Assembly (NCBI RefSeq): GCF_024298925.1
Contig: NZ_CP101283.1
Location: 2,609,001 to 2,673,000 of the forward strand
DNA from: Phenylobacterium sp. LH3H17
GTDB lineage: Bacteria > Pseudomonadota > Alphaproteobacteria > Caulobacterales > Caulobacteraceae
Length of the DNA: 64,000 nucleotides
Direction: 5' to 3'
Both the position numbers and the translations under genes were made by a program. Within the stretch, counting starts at the first letter, position 1. Every line of letters starts with the position of its first letter. Below the pieces are notes generated by a model. It did no database searches, was not told the DNA's origin, and saw nothing but the letters and a program-made list of their open reading frames with translations. Positions 36,680 to 44,359 of the stretch are shown one piece after another.

Positions 36680-36933
36680 CCGACCGACCTCATGGACAGG
36701 GACCGTGACCCGACCCGCATGACTTTCTGCAAGTCGCCCTCGCCGGCCGTAGTCGCCGCAACGCTCCGATATCGTAGGACAAACGGCGACGCCGAGAACC
36801 TCCTTTTATCTTGCCCTAAGCCAGAAATCGCACGATTTTCACGATTGTAATCAAACGACTACAAGCCGCTTCTAATCCCATCAAATCCCGGCGACAGACC
36901 GGCCGCCAAATTCGCTCCGTGCCCATCAACACG
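36680..36933. other. AT-rich gap upstream of relaxase, possible oriT/promoter
   Basis: This stretch holds CACGATTTTCACGATTGTAAT, here cut to the repeated ACGATT units near 36832 and 36841, and the small dyad GATT-GT-AATC at 36843-36852. An AAGGAGG-like sequence lies on the minus strand near 36800-36806. Transfer origins often sit beside relaxase genes, but no nick site can be proven. No gene seen. Confidence 0.3.
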
Positions 36934-36967
36934 AAAAAACCCGCCCGACCGGAGACGGTCGAGCGGG
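36934..36967 (-). terminator. Rho-independent terminator after the DUF2493 gene
   Basis: On the minus strand CCCGCTCGACC and GGTCGGGCGGG form a strong stem with one mismatch and a 6-base loop, followed by TTTTTT. It lies 27 bases after the stop of the DUF2493 gene and should end that transcript before the relaxase. Confidence 0.85.
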
Positions 36968-36993
36968 CTGCGGACATTGGATCGGCGCGGACC

Positions 36994-37926
36994 TCAGCCC
37001 GCCTTGCCGCGGATCGCCACATGCCGGACGCCGCTGTTCTGCGCCTGCTGGCCGAGGTTCAACGCCGGCCCGAACGGATGGCTTGCACCCGCCCGCTCGG
37101 CGTCCAGCGACTGGGCCAGGGTGAGGCAGCAGACCGGGTCCAGCGCCATCAGCTCGTCATTGGCCCGGAACGGCGCGGCCTTGGCGTGGCGCTCGAAGTC
37201 CGCCCGCGCGAGCACCAGGGTCACCCCCTTCTGCCGGGCCCACTGGATGGCCAGCTTCTCCGCGCCCTTGGCCCCGGTCGTCGCCAGGGCCATGCCCGGC
37301 CACTCCGACTTCGCCCAGTTCAGCGCGTCGAAGATCCGGTGCGCGTCGGCCTCGGTATTGGCGAATGGCGCGGCCCGGAAGGCCACCACCGGACCGCCCG
37401 GATCGTTCTCCGAGACCCTCCGCGCCTGGATCGACCTCAGCGCCTGCCGCGCCTCCAGCTGCGCCGCCGTCAGCACCGTGCCGCGCCGGCTGCCCCGCCA
37501 GGCCGTCCAGACCTCCCCGGTGGCCGTCGTGTAGAGCTCGGCCGCCGCGTCGCGGATCAGCTCGGCGGCCAGGCGCGCCACGTCCGAGGCCCGGGTCGCC
37601 AGGGTCGCCTCCTGCAGCTCGCTGTCGGCCAGCTCCGACCCGTCGAAGTCCCGCTCCAGGCTTCGCATGCGATCGCGCGCCCGGTCCCCGTCCCGCTCGA
37701 TCCGTCCCGCCGCCGAATGGAAGGCGCCGATCAGGCTCTCGGCCAGGATCGCCTGCACGTCCTCCAGGGCGCTGTCGCCCAGGACGTCCAGCAGCTCGGT
37801 CATCACCGCCCGCCCGAACTGCACCAGGGCCTCCTCGGTCGGATGCGGACGTGGGTCCTCCAGAGCCGCGGCCTGTACGTCGAAGGCGGTGTCCGAGGAT
37901 GAGAAGGCATGAAGGGAAAAGGTCAT
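36994..37926 (-). CDS. DUF2493 (SLOG-like) domain protein
   Basis: A 310-residue protein common on alphaproteobacterial plasmids and integrative elements. The C-terminal half has the DUF2493 pattern: FRAAPFANTEADAHRIFDALNW, shortened here, MALATTGAKGAEKLAIQWARQKGV and FRANDELMALDPVCCLTLA, consistent with a SLOG nucleotide-binding fold. The N-terminal half is helical. The ATG at 37926 has CAGGAG eight bases upstream. The enclosing frame upstream is not used. Its long leader contains competing inverted repeats. Confidence 0.85.
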   Translation of the reverse strand: MTFSLHAFSSSDTAFDVQAAALEDPRPHPTEEALVQFGRAVMTELLDVLGDSALEDVQAILAESLIGAFHSAAGRIERDGDRARDRMRSLERDFDGSELADSELQEATLATRASDVARLAAELIRDAAAELYTTATGEVWTAWRGSRRGTVLTAAQLEARQALRSIQARRVSENDPGGPVVAFRAAPFANTEADAHRIFDALNWAKSEWPGMALATTGAKGAEKLAIQWARQKGVTLVLARADFERHAKAAPFRANDELMALDPVCCLTLAQSLDAERAGASHPFGPALNLGQQAQNSGVRHVAIRGKAG

Positions 37927-38383
37927 GTTCGACACTCCTGAAAGAAGATGCCGATGCGCCCCATGCGCAACGACCTCCCTCCTGCCCACGTCGGGCCCCG
38001 GGAGGTCACCGGAGCGGAGCGTCAGCGCAGCGCAGGGGAACGGCCGCCAGGCCGTTGACGTCCTGGGTGACGTGACAGGATGGGAGGTCGTTGTGTGGGG
38101 GCGTTGCGCCCGCTCGGCGGGCGCTCCGTCCGGCGCGCAGCGGCGGCTACGCGCGAACGATCGGACACGCCCGTCAGACCCGTAGCGAAGCGAAGGCTCA
38201 GCCCACGCCGGTCGCCCCGCGTGAGGGATCGTCACCCGAAGGGCGGAGACCCGCAGGGGCTCCGGGCGCCGCAGGCGCCTAGAGCCCGACCCGGCCAAGG
38301 GCCGGGGCACGCCCGATGGCGCGCGCTCGACGCCCCGGCGTCGTCAAGCTAAGCCATGGCGTCAGTTCGACAGGAGCCTCTCG
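37927..38383. other. 457-base non-coding region with competing inverted repeats and GC hairpins
   Basis: CAACGACCTCCC at 37968-37979 pairs perfectly with GGGAGGTCGTTG at 38082-38093 and, by its inner 8 bases, with GGGAGGTC at 38000-38007. Further on, GGGCTC-cg-GGCGCC pairs with GGCGCC-ta-GAGCCC (38257-38287), and CCCGGCC with GGCCGGG (38290-38306). No protein reading is convincing. It may be a leader RNA, replication or transfer site. Confidence 0.6.
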
Positions 38384-38854
38384 ATGCGTTTGATCCTGGT
38401 GGCGGCCGCGATTCTCGCCCCGACGGCGGTGTTTGCCGCCCCGCTCAGCCTCGTCTGCCGCGGGGAAGCTCGCTACGTCGAGGACGAAAGCACAACGGGC
38501 TATACGACCGGCGCGGACGGTTACCCCAAGACGGCAACCTATGACAGCGCGCGGAACGTGCGATCCCCTGAGCGTTTTCGCTTCGAGATCGACGAAGCCG
38601 GGTCCGGCCGGGTGAAGCCGCCCCGCGTGCAGATTCCGCTCCTGAAGTCGGGCGGCCGAGACGGCTGGTGGACCCTGGCGTCAGTGGCCGTGACGGACAC
38701 CGAGATCCGCGCTCAGTACGCCCTCAACCCGTTCAACAAGCCCCGGGTCCAGATCGACCGTCGCACCGGCGAAGTCGAGATCGTCGGCTTTCGCTTCACC
38801 TTTGCGGGCATGTGCGAGACCGCGCCGGACGAGACGGCGCCGCGCAAGTTCTGA
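38384..38854 (+). CDS. Secreted hypothetical protein
   Basis: A 156-residue protein with a clear signal peptide (LILVAAAILAPTAVFAAP), two cysteines (LVCRGEA and GMCETAP), and a beta-rich mature part (VAVTDTEIRAQYAL, RRTGEVEIVGF). I do not recognise the family. It is the only plus-strand gene among the minus-strand plasmid-type genes, suggesting an independent insertion or cargo role. Confidence 0.7.
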   Translation: MRLILVAAAILAPTAVFAAPLSLVCRGEARYVEDESTTGYTTGADGYPKTATYDSARNVRSPERFRFEIDEAGSGRVKPPRVQIPLLKSGGRDGWWTLASVAVTDTEIRAQYALNPFNKPRVQIDRRTGEVEIVGFRFTFAGMCETAPDETAPRKF

Positions 38855-38873
38855 TGCGCCGCGCGGTCACATG

Positions 38874-38900
38874 AAAAACCCCGCCGGTCACCCGGCGGGG
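38874..38900 (-). terminator. Rho-independent terminator after ssb
   Basis: CCCCGCCGG and CCGGCGGGG form a 9-bp perfect stem with a 4-base loop, followed on the minus strand by TTTTT. It lies 23 bases past the ssb stop codon. Confidence 0.85.
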
Positions 38901-38922
38901 CCTGAAAGGCGATCTCGCGATC

Positions 38923-39339
38923 CTAGAACGGGATTTCGTCATCGAGGTCCGGCCCGAAGCCGGTGGCCTGCCCGTCGTCCCCGCCGGGCGCTTCCGCGGC
39001 CTCCTCGTCCCGCCGGGTCTTGAGCCGCATCGCCTCCACCACCAGGCGCAGGTCATAATGGACGGTCCCGTCACGCCCGGTCCAGGTGTCGTTCTCCACA
39101 TGGCCCTGCGCCACGACGCGGCTGCCCTTGCGGGCATGAGGGCCGATATAGTTTTCGGCGATGGCCTCGTTGAAGCAGATGCAGTTGAAGCCGGTGGTGC
39201 GCTCGCCCCGCTGGCCGTCGGCACGGCGGAAGCGGGCGGTCTCCAGCACGCGGAAGCTCGCGCGTTTCCGGCCCGAGCCCTGGGCGGCGAGGATGGACGG
39301 ATCGGCGGCCAGATAGCCTTCGATGGTCACGGTCTGCAT
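38923..39339 (-). CDS. ssb: Single-stranded DNA-binding protein
   Basis: An SSB of 138 residues. The OB-fold reads MQTVTIEGYLAADPSI, FRVLETARFRRADGQR, TTGFNCICFNEAIAENY, KGSRVVAQGHVEND and TVHYDLRLVVEAMRL. The tail is acidic and ends in DEIPF, the protein-interaction tip of SSBs. Being on the island next to a second SSB-like gene, it is probably the element's own copy rather than the chromosomal one. Confidence 0.92.
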   Translation of the reverse strand: MQTVTIEGYLAADPSILAAQGSGRKRASFRVLETARFRRADGQRGERTTGFNCICFNEAIAENYIGPHARKGSRVVAQGHVENDTWTGRDGTVHYDLRLVVEAMRLKTRRDEEAAEAPGGDDGQATGFGPDLDDEIPF

Positions 39340-39366
39340 GGTCTTTCTCCTTGAGAATGGGTGAGA

Positions 39367-39714
39367 TCAGGCGGCCTGGGCGGCGGCCTCGGCCGCGCGC
39401 CCGGAGGCCCAGTCGAGGACGGAGAGCCGGGCGACCACCAGCTCCTTGGCGGCGCGTTTGCCGCCGTCGCGGGCCTCGTAGAGGTTGTCGACGAAGACCC
39501 CGACCACCATCACCTCGCAGCCGACAGCCAGGCCCGGTCCGATCACCTTCTCGGTGAGGCCCTTCGACCAGCTCACGCAATTGACGCCCACGACCCGGTC
39601 CTTGCCCTCGGCGTCCTGACCCCGGTTCTCCAGCAGCCGGAACACCGCCTTGCCGAAATCGTCGGTCAGCATCGGATCGGCCGCCAGGCGGCCGGTGAAC
39701 ACCACGTTCTGCAT
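39367..39714 (-). CDS. SSB-like OB-fold protein
   Basis: A 115-residue protein whose start (MQNVVFTGRLAADPMLT) parallels that of the adjacent ssb and whose core, VNCVSWSKGLTEKVIGPG and CEVMVVGVFVDN, follows the same strand order. It lacks the acidic tip found in ssb and ends in an Ala-rich helix. It is probably a diverged tandem duplicate or plasmid-type SSB relative, with a role in element maintenance. 27 bases separate it from ssb. Confidence 0.75.
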   Translation of the reverse strand: MQNVVFTGRLAADPMLTDDFGKAVFRLLENRGQDAEGKDRVVGVNCVSWSKGLTEKVIGPGLAVGCEVMVVGVFVDNLYEARDGGKRAAKELVVARLSVLDWASGRAAEAAAQAA

Positions 39715-39813
39715 CTCAGTCTCCTTCTGTTCGCGAAACCCCGTGGGAGCCCGTCTCCCGATCCAGGGCCTCGCCCCTCCCAGCCCTTCCTCCTCCCCCG
39801 CCGCGGCCCGGCC

Positions 39814-40896
39814 TCACGCGGCCTGGGCCGGATCCAGCACCGTCTCCACGGGATGTCGACGCAGCACCGCGCCCAGCACCTCGGGGCGATCCACCGGCAC
39901 GAACAGTCGCGGCGCATAGGCGATGATCTCCACGAAGCACCCCAGGGCGCGGAAGGCCTCGCGCCGCGATGCGCCGCCGACCAGCTCCAGGCGCCAGCGA
40001 TCCATGACCCGCGCCCGGCGCAGCCAGAATCCGCCGGCAAGCGCGAGTTGCAGGCCGCGATCCAGGACCGCGGCGGCCGTGAGCGCCGGATCCTCGCCAA
40101 ACGCCGTGGCGGCGTCCGTCAGACCGAGCGCCACCTTCAGTTTCTGGGCATGGACGCCGTCCAGCACCCGGCCCAGCCAGCGCCGGCCGTCCGGCGCCTT
40201 GACCCGTCGCACCTGGGCGCCCCGCGCCGGCAGCAGGGACCAGACGGGCAACAGCAGGCCGGTGGCCAGGGTCAGCTCGCGGGTTCGCCAGGGATCGGTG
40301 TCCGCAAGCTCGGCCGCCCAGGCTTGAACCCACGCCGCCTCGTCCACCGGCTCCCACGCCGACTCCTCGAAGGCGCGCCGCGACGTCAGGCTGCGCTTCT
40401 CCGGCCGCGTCAGCCGCACAGCCGGGACAAGCCGATCATCGTCCCCGGTGGTGGTCAGCCCGTGCTCGACCAGGGCCGCGCGGCCGGACTTGGCGTTGAC
40501 CGCGAAGGTCGCGGCCGTCCCGAGCGCGGCGGCGCGCTCCAACACGGTCTCCAGCGCCAGCAGGTCGCGGCGGGTCCGCAGCGCGAAGGTGACCAGCGCC
40601 GTCTGGGCCCCCGTCGCCGCGTCGGTGCGGATCACCTCCTCCGAAAGCACCTCGAGATCCTCGGCGACGATGTCCTCCACCCCGTGGTCCAGCTGGCCCG
40701 AACCGGCCGCCCGCTCCAGGACCCCGGCCAGGATCTTCTCGAAATCCTCGAAGAGGGCGTTCTGGTCCGCGATCCGCAGGGCCAGCAGGCGGTTGAGGAA
40801 GGTGTTCATGGGCGGCAGGTCGTCAGACGGCTTGAGCTCGCCCTCCGGCGTGAGCAGGCTCAAGCCGGTCCTGGCCTCGAAGGCGTCCATCCGCAT
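39814..40896 (-). CDS. C-terminal part of strawberry-notch-type protein (split by amber codon)
   Basis: A 360-residue frame that continues, in the same reading frame, the protein ending at 40954. Its start region (DAFEARTGL, then LPPMNTFLNRLLALRIADQNALF) is the internal segment expected right after the helicase core in strawberry-notch-like proteins. The two parts are separated by one TAG and 19 sense codons (40897-40953). Translation could restart at the ATG at 40896 or 40890, though no strong ribosome site precedes it. It is therefore a fragment, not a separate gene family. Confidence 0.8.
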   Translation of the reverse strand: MRMDAFEARTGLSLLTPEGELKPSDDLPPMNTFLNRLLALRIADQNALFEDFEKILAGVLERAAGSGQLDHGVEDIVAEDLEVLSEEVIRTDAATGAQTALVTFALRTRRDLLALETVLERAAALGTAATFAVNAKSGRAALVEHGLTTTGDDDRLVPAVRLTRPEKRSLTSRRAFEESAWEPVDEAAWVQAWAAELADTDPWRTRELTLATGLLLPVWSLLPARGAQVRRVKAPDGRRWLGRVLDGVHAQKLKVALGLTDAATAFGEDPALTAAAVLDRGLQLALAGGFWLRRARVMDRWRLELVGGASRREAFRALGCFVEIIAYAPRLFVPVDRPEVLGAVLRRHPVETVLDPAQAA

Positions 40897-40953
40897 GCAG
40901 GCGAGCTCCCCATGGGCCAGGGCGCCGTAGAAGATCAGCAGGGCGCGGCGGGC

Positions 40954-43900
40954 CTAGGGGCTCTCCAGATTGTCCTCGGCCCGGAACAGCCCCTGCCCCG
41001 CCACCCGCCGCTCCCCGCGGGTGAGCGCCCCCAGCGAGTCCAGGCGGCGCGAGATGGTCGAGAGGAAGCGCTTCTCCCCGTGGATGTCGGTGGAGACCGG
41101 GCGAAACAGCGGCGCGCAGGCCTGGTGGGTCCGGTGGGTCCGGCCCAGCCCCTGGATGGCGGCGTCGGCCCGCCAGCCGGGCTCGACGAGATAGTGGGTC
41201 CGTCTCTGGCGGTTCGCCGCGGCGAGATCGGCGTGATAGCTGCGGCCCGTGCCGCCGGCGTCGGAGAAGACCAGCACCCGTTTGGCGCCGCTCATGAAGG
41301 CGTCGGTCTCGGCCCGGGCGGCCGAGGCGCCGCGCCGCTCCACCACGCGCCGCCCGTCCCGCACCACGATACGGCGCGACCGGCCGGTGATCTCGGCGAC
41401 GGCGTCGGGCCCGAGCGCGCCCAGCAGGGCGTCCAGCACGCCCGGCACGGCCGGCAGACAGGCCATGCGCGCGATCAGGTCGCCGCGCAGCCGCAGCGCT
41501 TCCTGGCTCTGGACGGGCGCCCCGTCCTTCATCACCGGAACCAGGGTGACCGCGCCGTCCTGGCTCTCGACCGCGTCCATCAGGGTCGTCGGGAAGGCCC
41601 CCTGCAGATAGTCGAGCACATAGTCCTTGGGCGTGAGGTCGATCTCCAGATTGTTCCACTCCTCGGGCGGAATCTGGGCCAGCCGGCGCTCCATCACGGC
41701 CTCATTGGTGGAGACGATCTGGACGACGGCGGATCGGTGCGCGAGGAGGTCGTCGCGGATGGCGCCGACCAGGGTCGCCGACTTCATCCCGGCCAGCAGG
41801 TGGCCGAAGAACCGCAGCTTCGCGCCCTCGAAGGCCGAGCGCACGGCGCTGAGGGCCTGGCCGCTCAGGACCTTCCCTGCCTCATCATAGAGACCCACCG
41901 CCCGCAGCGCGTCGCCCAGGTGGGAATGGATGATCTGGAACGCGTCGGCCCAGGCGTCCCAGACCTCGATGTTCTCCGGCGTCAGCGGATGATGCAGCGC
42001 CTCGTACTCGACGCCCTCGAAGGAGAGGCTGCGGGCCACATAGAGGCCCATGGCCTTCAGCTCACGGGCCAGCAGCTCCATGAAGGCGATGCCGCCCACA
42101 TCGGCGGCGTCCATGAACTCCGCCCGGGTGGCGAAGGGCGCCTCGGCGCCGCCCCAGAGGCCCAGCCGGGCGGCATAGGCCAGGTTCTCCACCTCGGTGG
42201 CGCCGGTGGCCGAGACATAGAGCACCCGGGCGTCGGGCAGCAGGTTCTGCAGGGCCAGGCCCGCCAGGCCCTGCTGGGAGGCCTTGCGCGGACCGCGCCC
42301 GGATCTGCCGCCGGCGGCGTTTCCCATGGCGTGGGCCTCGTCGAAGACCAGGGCCCCGTCGAAGCCGCCGCCCAGCCACGCGACGATCTGGTCCAGGCGC
42401 GAGGGGCGATCGCCCCGGCGCGGCTGGCGCAGGGTCGCATAGGTGGTGAACAGCACGCCTCGGGCCAGGGCGATCGCCTCGCCCTGATTCCAGGCCGACT
42501 GGGGGACGATGTCGCTGGCCGCCCCGCCGATCGCCGTCCAGTCCCTGCGGGCGTCCTCCAGCAGGGCTTCGTTGCGGCTGAGCCAGACCGCCCGCATCCG
42601 GCCCTGGGCCATGTTGTCGGCGATCACCGCGGCGATCTGGCGACCCTTGCCGGCGCCGGTGCCGTCCCCCAGGAACATGCCCCGGCGCAGGCGCACCGCG
42701 CCCTCGGTCCCGTCCGCCACCAGCCTGACCTCGAGCCCCGCCTCGCCCACGGCCCACATCCCCGGCAGATGCGCCGCGTGGGCTTCGCCCGCATGGATCA
42801 CGGTCTCCAGCTGGGCCTCGGAGATCAGGCCGTCCCGCAGAAGCGCCCTTGGCAGCACGGGCCTATAGGTCGGGACCGGCGGGGCGACCGAGGCCATGGC
42901 GCCGGACTCCACCAGCGGCGTGGGATGGGGCCGCCCGTCCGGAAACGCGATCCGGCCGAGCCGCCAGGCCTGATAGAGGCCGACATCGTGGCCCTCCCCC
43001 GACCAGGGCTTCGTCTCATAGGCCACGGTCTCGAGGTCACGCAGGAGGCCGAGACGCGCGCCCGGTCCGGCCAGGGCCCGCGCGCGCGGGGTCAGGAGCG
43101 CCGCGGCCGCCACCTCCCGGAACCGGCGCGCCTGCGCGCTCGGCCGGGCCGGCAGGGCCGCCGCCGCGCGCGCCGCTTCGGCCAGGTCCCCGGGCCGGGC
43201 CACCGCCCCCCTCCAGGGCGCGGACGCGACGGCCCGGTCCACCACCAGCAGGGCGGTCTCCACCCCGGTCCCATGCCGGGCGAAGGCCCGTCCCGGCAGG
43301 GCGATGGCCCCGACCACGGCGCCGCGCTCGCCGATCGCGCGCAGCAGCACCGCATCGTCGAGCGCGGCGAGGGGCACGATGGCCGACATGCGGCCGCCAT
43401 CGGCCAGGCAGGCCAGGGCCGCCACGAGATGGGCGCGCAGGGCCGCGAAGGGGGGATTGAGCACCACGGCGTGGAAACCGCCGGCGCCCGGGCAGAGGTC
43501 GGCCAGCAGCGCCCCGTCCCAGCGGCTGCGCGTCGCCGCGGGGAACAGGCCGTCGAGCAGGCCCGCGCGGCGATCGGAGCGTTCGTTCAAGGTCAGCGCC
43601 GCGCCGCAGGCCTCGGCCACGATGGCCAGCAGGCCCGTGCCCGCCGAGGGCTCGAGCACCCGGTCGCCGGGCCGCACCTGGGCGGCCGCCACCGCCAGGG
43701 CCGCCAGGGCCGGCGGGGTCGAGAACTGGTCGAGGGCGACCTGCTCCTCGCTGCGGCGGCTGTGGGTCAGGCCAAGCTCGGAGAGGCCGGCGAGCAGGGC
43801 CGCGATCTCCGCCGGCGCGTCCTCCAGCCGCCCGACCTGCGGCGACATCCGCCGGATCTGCAGGACCATGGCCGCCTCGATGGCGTCATAGGCGTCACGC

Positions 43901-44085
43901 CAGTTCCAGACGCCCTCGGCGTCCGTGCCGCCGAAGCTGGTGATCATGGCGCCGGCCACCAGCCTGCGGTCGAGGACCCGCGAGCGCGCCAGATGCGGCA
44001 GAAGCGAGCGCGCCGCCGCCAGGGTGTTGGCGGCGCGATCCCCCTGGGACGGCGCCGCGGGGAACAGGGGAAGGCTGACGGTCAT
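40954..44085 (-). CDS. Strawberry-notch-like methyltransferase/helicase, N-terminal part
   Basis: A 1,043-residue protein found on many alphaproteobacterial plasmids. First comes an adenine methyltransferase domain (VLEPSAGTG at about 143-151; NPPF at 210-213), then a superfamily 2 helicase of strawberry-notch type: Walker A FLGDGTGAGKGRQIA near 470, ALVFDEAHAMGNAA, and the last helicase motif GLGRTHRTHQ. It ends at a TAG (40954-40956) where relatives have a Tyr codon in NLES-x-YAR. Reading through would give 1,424 codons. Start: the ATG at 44085; a longer frame exists. Confidence 0.85.
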   Translation of the reverse strand: MTVSLPLFPAAPSQGDRAANTLAAARSLLPHLARSRVLDRRLVAGAMITSFGGTDAEGVWNWRDAYDAIEAAMVLQIRRMSPQVGRLEDAPAEIAALLAGLSELGLTHSRRSEEQVALDQFSTPPALAALAVAAAQVRPGDRVLEPSAGTGLLAIVAEACGAALTLNERSDRRAGLLDGLFPAATRSRWDGALLADLCPGAGGFHAVVLNPPFAALRAHLVAALACLADGGRMSAIVPLAALDDAVLLRAIGERGAVVGAIALPGRAFARHGTGVETALLVVDRAVASAPWRGAVARPGDLAEAARAAAALPARPSAQARRFREVAAAALLTPRARALAGPGARLGLLRDLETVAYETKPWSGEGHDVGLYQAWRLGRIAFPDGRPHPTPLVESGAMASVAPPVPTYRPVLPRALLRDGLISEAQLETVIHAGEAHAAHLPGMWAVGEAGLEVRLVADGTEGAVRLRRGMFLGDGTGAGKGRQIAAVIADNMAQGRMRAVWLSRNEALLEDARRDWTAIGGAASDIVPQSAWNQGEAIALARGVLFTTYATLRQPRRGDRPSRLDQIVAWLGGGFDGALVFDEAHAMGNAAGGRSGRGPRKASQQGLAGLALQNLLPDARVLYVSATGATEVENLAYAARLGLWGGAEAPFATRAEFMDAADVGGIAFMELLARELKAMGLYVARSLSFEGVEYEALHHPLTPENIEVWDAWADAFQIIHSHLGDALRAVGLYDEAGKVLSGQALSAVRSAFEGAKLRFFGHLLAGMKSATLVGAIRDDLLAHRSAVVQIVSTNEAVMERRLAQIPPEEWNNLEIDLTPKDYVLDYLQGAFPTTLMDAVESQDGAVTLVPVMKDGAPVQSQEALRLRGDLIARMACLPAVPGVLDALLGALGPDAVAEITGRSRRIVVRDGRRVVERRGASAARAETDAFMSGAKRVLVFSDAGGTGRSYHADLAAANRQRRTHYLVEPGWRADAAIQGLGRTHRTHQACAPLFRPVSTDIHGEKRFLSTISRRLDSLGALTRGERRVAGQGLFRAEDNLESP

Positions 44086-44196
44086 GGCGAGGGTCCGGCT
44101 CGCCCGCGGCGGAGGGCGCATCCCTCTCGGTCCCCCGGGCTCAACCTGCCCCGCCCTGGCTTCGCCTCCCTGCGCGCGGCGGACCCCACACGAAGA

Positions 44197-44224
44197 GCCC
44201 GCCCCGGCCGAAGCCGGGACGGGC
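44197..44224. other. Strong hairpin between ParB-like and strawberry-notch genes
   Basis: GCCCGCCCCGGC and GCCGGGACGGGC pair with one mismatch around a CGAA loop, in the 238-base gap after the ParB-like gene. It may stop or stabilise the upstream minus-strand transcript; no T-run follows. I see no gene in the gap. Confidence 0.45.
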
Positions 44225-44359
44225 GTGTCCGCCGTCGCACTGGTGGGATCCGGCCGGTAGCTGGTCCGCGGAGGTCCAGACGTGCCCGCCCCTGGCGCAC
44301 CGGCTCCGACCGGCGCGGGTTCCAGGCGCTCGCGATGGGCCCGCGACGGCGCACAGGGC

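Noticed and set aside
37927..38310. Upstream extension of the DUF2493 gene
   Set aside because: The extension runs through the structured leader; the ATG at 37926 has a strong ribosome site.
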